The position numbers were made by a program, and so were the translations under genes. From Mesorhizobium alhagi CCNWXJ12-2 (GTDB lineage: Bacteria > Pseudomonadota > Alphaproteobacteria > Rhizobiales > Rhizobiaceae): a stretch of DNA of 63,047 nucleotides. Positions 26,813 to 35,376 of the stretch are shown piece after piece (the stretch's first letter is position 1; each line of letters starts with the position of its first letter). The stretch spans positions 1 through 63,047 of the forward strand of contig NZ_AHAM01000032.1 in the NCBI RefSeq assembly GCF_000236565.1, in the 5' to 3' direction. Below the pieces are notes generated by a model. The model made no database searches and was not told the DNA's origin. It saw only the letters and a list, made by a program, of their open reading frames with translations.

Positions 26813-27706
26813 ATGCACAACAACAAGGCCTATATGCTGCTTGGCCTCACCACCCTGTTCTGGGGCGGCAATGCCGTTGCCGGCAAGCTGGCCGTGGGCC
26901 ATGTCTCGCCGATGCTGCTCACGACGCTGCGCTGGGGGCTCGCAATGGCGATCCTGCTCGCAATAGGCTGGCCGCGGCTCAGGGCCGACTGGAGCAAGGT
27001 GCGCCGGCGGCTGCTTTATCTGACGACGCTCGGCGCGCTCGGCTTCACCGTCTTCAACATGGCGCTCTATACGGCGCTTATCTACACTAGCGCCATCAAC
27101 GCCTCGATCGAGCAGGCCGGAATTCCGATGCTGATCTTCGCCGGCAATTTCCTTCTGTTCCGCATGCGAGTGGCATGGGCGCAGATCGTAGGCTTCATCC
27201 TTTCGCTGGCCGGCGTGGCCGTGGCCGCGAGCCATGGCGATCCTGTCGCGCTGCTGCATCTCGACGTCAATTTCGGCGACCTGCTGATGCTGATCTCCGC
27301 TCTCGTCTATGCCGCCTACACGGTGGCGCTGCGCTTCAGGCCGATGATCCACTGGCAGAGTCTGATGATCATGCTCACCGGCACCGCCTTCGTCACCTGC
27401 ATTCCCTTCGCGCTGGCGGAGTTCTGGACCGCAAACGCCATCGTGCCGGACGCGCAAGGGTGGGCGATCGTCACCTATACGGTGCTGTTCCCGTCGATCC
27501 TGGCGCAGATATTCTATATTCGCGGCGTGGAGCTGATCGGCGCCAACCGCGCCGGCCTGTTCATCAATCTGGTGCCGATCTTCGGCACGCTGCTGTCGAT
27601 CCTGCTCCTCGGCGAGGATTTTTACGCCTATCACGCCTTGGCCCTGATCATGGTGCTCGGCGGCATCTGGCTCGCGGAGCATAGCGGGCGGAAGATGGAC
27701 GTGTGA
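26813..27706 (+). CDS. DMT-superfamily (EamA) transporter
   Basis: A 297-residue inner-membrane protein with ten predicted helices arranged as two EamA repeats: LLGLTTLFWGGNAVAGKLA at the start and YTVLFPSILAQIFYIRGVELIG to the end. Such proteins usually export amino acids or metabolites; substrate unknown. The start at 26813 (MHNNKAYML) gives the expected N-terminus; a TTG at 26792 is the alternative. It converges on serA. Confidence 0.85.
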   Translation: MHNNKAYMLLGLTTLFWGGNAVAGKLAVGHVSPMLLTTLRWGLAMAILLAIGWPRLRADWSKVRRRLLYLTTLGALGFTVFNMALYTALIYTSAINASIEQAGIPMLIFAGNFLLFRMRVAWAQIVGFILSLAGVAVAASHGDPVALLHLDVNFGDLLMLISALVYAAYTVALRFRPMIHWQSLMIMLTGTAFVTCIPFALAEFWTANAIVPDAQGWAIVTYTVLFPSILAQIFYIRGVELIGANRAGLFINLVPIFGTLLSILLLGEDFYAYHALALIMVLGGIWLAEHSGRKMDV

Positions 27707-27719
27707 CGGCTCCTAAGAA

Positions 27720-27736
27720 GCGCGCCTGTGGCGCGC
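27720..27736. terminator. hairpin between converging DMT and serA genes
   Basis: gcgcgcc (27720-27726) and ggcgcgc (27730-27736) form a 7-bp stem with a three-base loop midway between the two stop codons. Flanking U-runs are poor. Confidence 0.45.
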
Positions 27737-27761
27737 CTCCATTGTCTTCGGAACGCCGAGA

Positions 27762-29363
27762 TCAAAGGCCTTCCACGTCGAACTGCAGCCGCTTGGCCGA
27801 ATCGATCGACTTGTTTGCCCGCAATTCGGCCAGCGCCTTTTCCGGGAACGGCGCATCGAGATAGAGCAGCGCGATGGCGTCGCCGCCGGGGCGGTTGCGG
27901 CCGAGCTGGAAGTTGGCGATGTTGACGTTGTTGTTGCCACAGATGGTTCCGAGCAGGCCGATGATGCCGGGGGCGTCGGGATTGGTGGTATAGAGCATGT
28001 GCTGGCCGACTTCGGCATCGAGATTGATGCCCTTGATCTGGATGAAGCGCGGCTTGTGGTCGGAGAAGCAGGTTCCGGCAATCGAGCGCGTCTGCTTTTC
28101 AGTCCTCACCGTGAGCTTGATATAGCCATCGAAAACGCCCGATTTGTCGCGCTTGACCTCGGCGACGATGATGCCGCGTTCCTTCACCATGATCGGCGCC
28201 GACACCATGTTGACGTCCGAGACCTGCGGCCGGATCAGCCCGGCGAGCGCAGCGCTGATCAGCGCGCGCGTGTTCATCGTGGCGGTGGCGCCGTCGAACA
28301 GGATTTCCACCTCCTTGATCGGGTCTTCAGTCACCTGGCCGACAAACGCGCCCAGCACCTCGGCGAGCTTGACAAAGGGCTTTAGCCGCGGTGCTTCCTC
28401 GGCGGTGATCGAGGGCATGTTGATGGCGTTGGAGACAGCGCCCTTGACCAGATAGTCCGACATCTGTTCGGCGATCTGCAACGCCACGTTTTCCTGCGCT
28501 TCCGTCGTGGAAGCGCCGAGATGCGGTGTGGTGACCACATTTTCCATGCCGAACAGCGGGTGTTCCGTCGCCGGCTCGGTCTCGAACACGTCGATGCCGG
28601 CACCCGCCACCTTGCCGCTCTTCAGAGCCGCAATCAGATCCGCCTCGACGACAAGGCCGCCGCGGGCGCAGTTTATGATGCGGACTCCGTTCTTCATCCT
28701 GGCGATCGAATCCGCATTGATGATGTTCCGTGTCTTGTCGGTCAGCGGCGTGTGCAGCGTGATGAAGTCGGCGCGAGCGAACAGCGCGTCGAGATCGACC
28801 TTTTCAACACCGAGTTCGGAGGCGCGGTCTTCGGAAAGAAACGGGTCGAAGGCGATGACGTGCATCTTCAGCCCGACGGCGCGCGTGGCGACGATCGAGC
28901 CGATATTGCCGCAGCCGATAATGCCGAGCGTCTTGCCGGTGATCTCGACGCCCATGAAGCGGTTCTTTTCCCACTTGCCGGCATGGGTGGAGGCGTTGGC
29001 CTCCGGGATCTGGCGCGCCAGCGCGAACATCATGGCGATGGCGTGCTCGGCCGTGGTGATCGAATTGCCGAAGGGGGTGTTCATCACGATGATGCCCTTG
29101 CGGCTGGCGGCCGGTATGTCGACATTGTCGACGCCGATGCCGGCGCGTCCGATAACTTTCAGCCTCGGCGCAGCATTGATCAGCTTCTCCGTCACCTTGG
29201 TGGCGGAGCGGATGGCGAGGCCGTCATACTGGCCGATGATCTCGAGCAGTTTCTCCTTGTCCTTGCCGATGTCGGGCAGATAGTCGACCTCGACGCCGCG
29301 ATCCTTGAATATCTGGACGGCGGTGGGGGAGAGTTTGTCGGAAACGAGAACGCGCGGTGCCAT
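27762..29363 (-). CDS. serA: D-3-phosphoglycerate dehydrogenase
   Basis: A 533-residue long-form SerA, the NAD-dependent first step of serine synthesis. The Rossmann motif GIIGCGNIGS is near residue 150, the catalytic region includes NCARGGLV and TPHLGAST, and the C-terminal part has the intervening domain and an ACT domain (about 450-533) that can bind serine for feedback inhibition. The ATG at 29363 (MAPRVLVSD) is the homologous start; the frame stays open upstream without similarity. It lies downstream of serC and alaE in the same direction. Confidence 0.96.
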   Translation of the reverse strand: MAPRVLVSDKLSPTAVQIFKDRGVEVDYLPDIGKDKEKLLEIIGQYDGLAIRSATKVTEKLINAAPRLKVIGRAGIGVDNVDIPAASRKGIIVMNTPFGNSITTAEHAIAMMFALARQIPEANASTHAGKWEKNRFMGVEITGKTLGIIGCGNIGSIVATRAVGLKMHVIAFDPFLSEDRASELGVEKVDLDALFARADFITLHTPLTDKTRNIINADSIARMKNGVRIINCARGGLVVEADLIAALKSGKVAGAGIDVFETEPATEHPLFGMENVVTTPHLGASTTEAQENVALQIAEQMSDYLVKGAVSNAINMPSITAEEAPRLKPFVKLAEVLGAFVGQVTEDPIKEVEILFDGATATMNTRALISAALAGLIRPQVSDVNMVSAPIMVKERGIIVAEVKRDKSGVFDGYIKLTVRTEKQTRSIAGTCFSDHKPRFIQIKGINLDAEVGQHMLYTTNPDAPGIIGLLGTICGNNNVNIANFQLGRNRPGGDAIALLYLDAPFPEKALAELRANKSIDSAKRLQFDVEGL

Positions 29364-29455
29364 GATGGTATCCTGATGTTGGGGCGATTGCCCTGATCTG
29401 TTGAATGGAAAGTTGATCGGCAGACCGTGAGCGGCCTTCGGCCAGGTTGTCGACG

Positions 29456-29908
29456 TCACCCCCCTAGCGACATCGGTTTCTGTCCAGGCGTTTCGAGACC
29501 GAAGAGCCCACGGATGAAGTCGAGCCACAGGCCGTAGGGGCGGCCAAGAAGCAGCATGAGGGCCGCAAAGCCGAGCACGCCTTTGATTACTGCCAACACG
29601 TCCGCGCCAGCCGCCGCGATGATGGCGGCGTAGATCGGAACCTGGAACACCAGCAGGGCGAACCCGTCGGCGAGAAGCGCCCCCCGTCGCGTCGACGGAC
29701 CGGTTCTGGCGAGAACCCAGTCCCGCCAAAGTCCGTAGGGCCGGGCCGTTAGGACCATCAAAGGCGCTCCGATCAAGCGCGAAACTAAGACCTCATCCCA
29801 GGACATGCCGGCGATAAAACGCTCGTTCAGCCCGCTTGCGACGGTGAAGAACAGAACAAGCGCCAGTGTGTCGGCAATGAAGTTGCGTGCCCTGAGAGAG
29901 TGTTTCAT
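29456..29908 (-). CDS. alaE: L-alanine exporter AlaE family
   Basis: A 150-residue inner-membrane protein, the same size as E. coli AlaE, with four predicted helices. The duplicated signature is seen as TARPYGLWRDW and LGRPYGLWLDF, and the N-terminus ARNFIADTLALVLFF is typical. AlaE exports excess L-alanine by proton antiport. The ATG at 29908 follows GAGCGGTGGGGTC, a fair ribosome site. It sits 30 bp after serC and 92 bp before serA, so it is probably part of the serine operon, an unusual placement. Confidence 0.9.
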   Translation of the reverse strand: MKHSLRARNFIADTLALVLFFTVASGLNERFIAGMSWDEVLVSRLIGAPLMVLTARPYGLWRDWVLARTGPSTRRGALLADGFALLVFQVPIYAAIIAAAGADVLAVIKGVLGFAALMLLLGRPYGLWLDFIRGLFGLETPGQKPMSLGG

Positions 29909-29938
29909 GACCCCACCGCTCGGCAGCGAGACCGCCAA

Positions 29939-31114
29939 TCAGGCTGCGGCCTTCAACGCCGCCTTTTGCTGCGCGAATGCCCAATCCAGCCAAGGCGTCA
30001 GCGCCTCGACATCGGAAGTCTCGACGGTCGCCCCGCACCAGATGCGCAGGCCGGGCGGCGCGTCGCGGTAGCTGGCAATATCGTAGGCGACCTTCTCGGC
30101 TTCGAGCAATCCGGTCAGGCCTTTCACGAAGGCCTGCTGGCCGGCATCGTCGAGGACGGCGACAGCCGGATCGGTGAAACGCAGGCAAACCGAGGTGTTG
30201 GAGCGCGTGTCCGGGGCGGAAGCCAGAAAATCGACGGCCGGATTGCCGGCAACCCAGTCCGCGACGACGGCCGCATTGGCGTCCGCGCGAGCGATCAGGA
30301 CATCGAGCCCGCCGATCGATTTGGCCCATTGGAGCGCGTCGAGATAGTCCTCCACCGCCAGCATGGAAGGCGTGTTGATCGTCTCGCCCTTGAAGATGCC
30401 CTCGATCAGCTTGCCGCCCGAGGTCAGGCGGAAGATCTTCGGCAGCGGCCATGCGGGCTTGTAGGTTTCCAGGCGTTCGACGGCGCGCGGGCTGAGGATC
30501 AGCATGCCATGGGCGCCTTCTCCGCCCAGCACCTTCTGCCAGGAGAAAGTGACGACATCGAGCTTGGCAAAATCGAGACGCTGCGCGAAGGCGGCCGAGG
30601 TGGCGTCGCAGATGGTCAGGCCTTTGCGGCCGGCGGGGATGAAGTCGCCGTTCGGCACACGTGCGCCCGAAGTCGTACCGTTCCAGGTGAAGACCACGTC
30701 GCGGTCGAAATCGACGGCAGCGAGGTCGGGCAGGTCGCCGTAGGGCGCTTCAAAAAGGCGCACGTCTGGCAGTTTGAGCTGCTTGACCACATCGGTGACC
30801 CAGCCGGCGCCGAAGCTTTCCCAGGCCAGCATGTCGACGCCGCGTTCGCCAAGCAGCGACCAAAGCGCCATCTCGACGGCGCCGGTGTCGGAAGCGGGCA
30901 CGATGCCGATCCGATAGTCGGCCGGAACCTGCAGCACCTCGCGGGTCAGCGCGATGGCGTTCTCAAGCTTCGTCTTGCCGATGTTTGCGCGATGGGAGCG
31001 GCCGAGCGCGGCATTGCCGAGCGCCTGGAGCGACCAGCCGGGGCGTTTGGCGCAGGGACCTGAGGAAAAATTGGGGTTTGCCGGACGCAAGTCCGGCTTC
31101 GAGAGAGTCGTCAT
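29939..31114 (-). CDS. serC: phosphoserine aminotransferase
   Basis: A 391-residue PLP enzyme making phosphoserine from phosphohydroxypyruvate and glutamate. The PLP lysine is Lys194 in [14 protein letters not shown]. The N-terminus ([24 protein letters not shown]) marks the longer SerC type found in Alphaproteobacteria. It heads a serC-alaE-serA operon with its own promoter and a short structured leader, so the leader is expected to govern all three genes. Confidence 0.95.
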   Translation of the reverse strand: MTTLSKPDLRPANPNFSSGPCAKRPGWSLQALGNAALGRSHRANIGKTKLENAIALTREVLQVPADYRIGIVPASDTGAVEMALWSLLGERGVDMLAWESFGAGWVTDVVKQLKLPDVRLFEAPYGDLPDLAAVDFDRDVVFTWNGTTSGARVPNGDFIPAGRKGLTICDATSAAFAQRLDFAKLDVVTFSWQKVLGGEGAHGMLILSPRAVERLETYKPAWPLPKIFRLTSGGKLIEGIFKGETINTPSMLAVEDYLDALQWAKSIGGLDVLIARADANAAVVADWVAGNPAVDFLASAPDTRSNTSVCLRFTDPAVAVLDDAGQQAFVKGLTGLLEAEKVAYDIASYRDAPPGLRIWCGATVETSDVEALTPWLDWAFAQQKAALKAAA

Positions 31115-31160
31115 CGTGGTTCTATCCTTCCAGATAGTGGCCCCTCGTTGGGGAGGGGTG
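31115..31160 (-). ncRNA. structured serC leader (serC-motif-like RNA)
   Basis: On the minus strand two hairpins fill the short leader: GAGGGG-like arms at 31153-31158/31141-31146 form the first, and CTATC/GATAG (31133-31137/31122-31126) the second, whose loop and 3' arm hold the ribosome site GGAAGG eight bases before the ATG. This agrees with my memory of the alphaproteobacterial serC RNA motif; I could not compare it with a covariance model. Confidence 0.6.
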
Positions 31161-31171
31161 GCCCACGGACG

Positions 31172-31201
31172 GCGATATTGCCTGAGGCTCCTGGCGTCAA
31201 G
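31172..31201 (-). promoter_or_regulatory. serC promoter
   Basis: On the minus strand CTTGAC(G) at 31195-31201 is a strong alphaproteobacterial -35, with ATATCG/TATCGC (31172-31178) as -10 at 16-17 bp spacing. Transcription would start near 31165, giving a leader of about 50 nt. Confidence 0.6.
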
Positions 31202-31235
31202 AGAAATGTTTTTGTCGTTTTTAAATCAGCTCGCA

Positions 31236-31266
31236 AAGAGCGGCGGGCGGGCCAAAACCCGCCGCG
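31236..31266 (-). terminator. terminator of the first Omp25-like gene
   Basis: gcggcggg (31240-31247) and cccgccgc (31258-31265) form the stem; on the minus strand TCTTT follows. It is 20 bp past the stop codon. Confidence 0.7.
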
Positions 31267-31285
31267 CTACCGGGGGTTGTCGATC

Positions 31286-32053
31286 CTACCAGAGGTCGTA
31301 GCGAAGGCCGACTTTTACTTGATGGAAGTCGATGCCTTCCTTGATGGAATAGCTGGCCGGTCCGGTGATCTCGGCATACTCGGCCTCTGGGGCCGAGAAA
31401 TATTCATATCCGAGATCGACAGATACGTTTTTTGTCACTGCGTAGTTCACGCCTGCGCCGAGGGAATAGGCGAAGTCGAAGTGCCGTTCTGTGTCTGAAA
31501 AATCAGTATCCACGAAAACGGGATCGACGAAATCCTGGGATGCCGAGAAGCTTCGTTTGTTGTAAACGACGCCGATACCCGCACCGACATATGGAGTGAC
31601 GCCGACGAAAGTGCCGAGATCGGCATAGGCGTTGACCATGCCGCTCCACAGTTCGTTCTTGGTGGCCAACGAAACATCAGAGACCACCACGCCGCCGCCG
31701 CCAACGGTCAAATAATCAAGATTGGAACGACCCCCTGGGAGGAATCCCACATTCATTTCTGTCCGGAAGTAATCGGTCCAGTTGTATCCCATGCCGATGC
31801 TTGCAGAAACTGGATTGAATTTCTCGCTGAAGGAGAAGATCGGATCGTTGCCAAAGACATCGTTTCGGAATGGCTCGTTAAAAACGTAGCCGACATCGCC
31901 GCGCAGGTACCATCCGGAGCCCACTTCGACCGGGACGAACTCGACTGCCTCTTCCACGAAGATCGGCGGATCGTAGTCGGCCGCATGCGCCGTCGCGAGG
32001 GGCATGAGCGCCCCGGCGGCCAGCAAGAGAAGAATACGCGATTTCTGGGTCAT
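31286..32053 (-). CDS. Omp25/Omp31-like outer-membrane beta-barrel protein
   Basis: A 255-residue precursor with a Sec signal peptide (ILLLLAAGALMPLATAHA, cleavage near 24). The mature protein alternates aromatic and glycine residues as an eight-stranded barrel and ends in LRYDLW, a C-terminal aromatic recognised by the BAM machinery. The segments GWYLRGDVGYVF and NAYADLGTFVGVTPYVGAGIG match the family, which is abundant in Rhizobiales outer membranes. The start at 32053 (MTQKSR) excludes an upstream non-homologous extension. Its promoter region has a TTAA-N7-TTAA box plus two more TTAA sites. A paralogue lies next door. Confidence 0.88.
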   Translation of the reverse strand: MTQKSRILLLLAAGALMPLATAHAADYDPPIFVEEAVEFVPVEVGSGWYLRGDVGYVFNEPFRNDVFGNDPIFSFSEKFNPVSASIGMGYNWTDYFRTEMNVGFLPGGRSNLDYLTVGGGGVVVSDVSLATKNELWSGMVNAYADLGTFVGVTPYVGAGIGVVYNKRSFSASQDFVDPVFVDTDFSDTERHFDFAYSLGAGVNYAVTKNVSVDLGYEYFSAPEAEYAEITGPASYSIKEGIDFHQVKVGLRYDLW

Positions 32054-32109
32054 AGCCACACTCCCGATATGGCGAGGCCCAAGCCAGCCCGCCCCCGTCA
32101 GAAGCATTG

Positions 32110-32143
32110 TTAACCATAGAGGTTAAGTGCCGGTTAAGGTTAA
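32110..32143 (-). promoter_or_regulatory. CtrA-type box cluster upstream of the first Omp25-like gene
   Basis: Exact TTAA-GTGCCGG-TTAA at 32123-32137, flanked by further TTAA sites at 32110-32113 and 32140-32143. The box lies about 70 bp upstream of the ATG at 32053. Confidence 0.6.
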
Positions 32144-32184
32144 CGGCTATTTTGAGGCTGCGCGCCGCGACCGCCTGAAATCAA

Positions 32185-32213
32185 CAAAAAAGCTCCCGAA
32201 GGAGCCTCTTTGT
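32185..32213 (-). terminator. intrinsic terminator of the second Omp25-like gene
   Basis: On the minus strand, GGCTCC-TTCG-GGAGC (stem 32192-32196/32201-32205) is followed by TTTTTTG, 15 bp beyond the stop codon. Confidence 0.9.
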
Positions 32214-32229
32214 TGTCATCGTGCGGTGC

Positions 32230-33009
32230 CTAGTTGAGCGCGTATCGCACGCCGAGTTTGAAGTCGTGCGAGTAAATGTCGTTGAACTGGAAGCCGTCAT
32301 TGTCGAGATCGAAAGCCGGATCGTCATTGTGGAACGTTCCGGTCTTTGCATCGCCGAGCGAGACGAAGCTGTAGCCGAGATCAATGGTCATCCTTTCCGT
32401 CGCCTCGATGCCCAGGCCCGCATGCAGGGCCCAGGCAAAGTTCCATTCCGACTCCTTGTCGGCATAGCCGCCGCCGCCGGTGATTACGTTGACGTCGCGG
32501 AAATGCGAGATCGTGTTGCGCGATGCGCCGATGCCCGCGCCGAGATATGGAGTGACGCTGTAGAAAGTGCCGAGATCGGCATAGGCGTTGGCCATGATCA
32601 GCCATTCCGATTTTTTGGCGCGAAAGTCGTTGGTGGTCAGGCCGGTGACAGCGGAATCCACCCAGTCGAGGGCTTCGAAGTCGGACTTGCCGCGATACTC
32701 GACCGTGAGGTCGCCGCGCAGATAGTCGTTGAACTCGTAGCCGACGCCAACGCCGAACAGCGGTGCGGAGGCGAAGCCGCCTTCGTCATACCAGCCGAAG
32801 TCGTTGATGGTCGGGTTATCGTAAAGGCTGGATTCCAAGCCATCGAAGTTCTGGTTGCTCATGCCGATATGGCCGCGAATGTACCAGCCGCCATAGACCG
32901 GTGCGGGAACCTCGATGATCGGCGGCTCGTAGAGGTCGGCCGCCATTGCAGGCGCGCAAGCGCCCGCGACAACCGCCGCGGCAAGAACCTTCTTTGCGAA
33001 ATTGTGCAT
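32230..33009 (-). CDS. Omp25/Omp31-like outer-membrane beta-barrel protein, paralogue
   Basis: A 259-residue precursor with a signal peptide (KVLAAAVVAGACAPAMA, cleavage near 23) and a mature start ADLYEPPIIE. It shares GWYIRGHIGMSN and NAYADLGTFYSVTPYLGAGIG with its neighbour, so the two look like a tandem duplication that has diverged. The start at 33009 is preferred over 33015 because AGGGG then sits at proper spacing. It has its own terminator and its own TTAA-N7-TTAA box, so it is separately transcribed. Confidence 0.88.
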   Translation of the reverse strand: MHNFAKKVLAAAVVAGACAPAMAADLYEPPIIEVPAPVYGGWYIRGHIGMSNQNFDGLESSLYDNPTINDFGWYDEGGFASAPLFGVGVGYEFNDYLRGDLTVEYRGKSDFEALDWVDSAVTGLTTNDFRAKKSEWLIMANAYADLGTFYSVTPYLGAGIGASRNTISHFRDVNVITGGGGYADKESEWNFAWALHAGLGIEATERMTIDLGYSFVSLGDAKTGTFHNDDPAFDLDNDGFQFNDIYSHDFKLGVRYALN

Positions 33010-33091
33010 GTCCATACCCCTGCGCATCATCGCGACGCAAAGTTGCGCGCGACCCAAAATTGAATTCGGTTTGGATAATGAAACTCAAAGG

Positions 33092-33119
33092 TTAAGGCGT
33101 GCTTAACCCTGTTGCTTAA
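33092..33119 (-). promoter_or_regulatory. CtrA-type box upstream of the second Omp25-like gene
   Basis: TTAA-GGCGTGC-TTAA (33092-33106) is an exact match, again in the GGTTAA...TTAACC inverted form seen at ftsK. A third TTAA is at 33116-33119. The box begins 83 bp upstream of the ATG at 33009. Confidence 0.65.
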
Positions 33120-33140
33120 CCACGATCATGAAATTGACAA

Positions 33141-33175
33141 AAGAAAAGGCCCGCCGGGCTGACGGGCCTTTCAGC
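33141..33175 (-). terminator. intrinsic terminator of glmM
   Basis: aaaggcccg (33145-33153) and cgggccttt (33163-33171) form a 9-bp stem; on the minus strand TTCTTTTG follows. It lies 21 bp past the glmM stop. Confidence 0.85.
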
Positions 33176-33192
33176 AATACAGCGAGCTGATT

Positions 33193-34545
<1,353 letters not shown>

Positions 34546-34696
34546 TCTACGCAACTTCCCCGCGCGTGATTCACGCAGTCATCCATTTGACACAATAACG
34601 CATCGTTCCGACATCACTTTCTGTGAGTATCTGTTACGAATGCTTAGAAATGGTTTCGCTTTTCCCGGTGTCTAGCCTGGCAGCCAAACCTGATGC

Positions 34697-35260
34697 TCAC
34701 CGCGCCATCTTGTGGTATTCGACGTTGGGCCGCATGTCGATGGCCGCTGCGAGGCGGTTCGACATGTTGAAGAATGCGGCGGTGGAGGCGATATCCCAGA
34801 TGTCGCGGTCGGAAAAGCCGGCCTCGCGCAAGGCGGCGCGGTCGCTCTCCTCGATTTTTGCCGGGTATTCCGTGAGCTTGACGGCAAAATCCAGCATCGC
34901 CTTTTGACGCGGCGAAAGCGCTGCCGCGCGATAATTCATCACCATCATCTCGCCCAGCGCCGGATCGCCGGACAGTTGGCGGACCGCCGCGCCGTGAGCA
35001 GTCAGGCAGTAGTAGCAATGATTGATCGAGGAGACGACGACCGCGATCATCTCGCGCTCGAGCTTGGACAGGCCGGAATCGCCGAGCATCAGATCGTTGT
35101 AGGTATCGGTGAAGGCGCGCAGCTTCTTCTCGTCGAAGGCGTAGGAGAGGAGCACGTTGGGAACCAGTCCGAGCTTCTCCTGGCATTTGGCGAAATAAGC
35201 TTTTGTCGCTTCGCTCAATTCGGCGGCGGGCAGGTCCAATGCATGGATGCGCTCGTTCAT
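34697..35260 (-). CDS. AhpD-like peroxidase-related protein (carboxymuconolactone decarboxylase family)
   Basis: A 187-residue all-helical protein of the AhpD/CMD fold. The redox motif is NHCYYCLTAHG, a CxxC followed by a His four residues on, with an upstream acidic residue (KLEREMIAVVVSS) completing the AhpD proton relay. It matches the 'uncharacterised peroxidase-related enzyme' group as I recall it. The ATG at 35260 is chosen because AGGGAG is then about nine bases away; the ATG at 35269 touches that site. It is divergent from the glutamate dehydrogenase gene. Confidence 0.83.
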   Translation of the reverse strand: MNERIHALDLPAAELSEATKAYFAKCQEKLGLVPNVLLSYAFDEKKLRAFTDTYNDLMLGDSGLSKLEREMIAVVVSSINHCYYCLTAHGAAVRQLSGDPALGEMMVMNYRAAALSPRQKAMLDFAVKLTEYPAKIEESDRAALREAGFSDRDIWDIASTAAFFNMSNRLAAAIDMRPNVEYHKMAR

Positions 35261-35376
35261 GGCCGTCATCTCCCTTTCATCAGAAGTTTGCATTTTGCGC
35301 CAACGCCCGTGTCGCCAAACGCGGTTCATCTGCTACGATAGACGCAAAAGCATGGGCCGGGGGAGGTTTAAGCATC

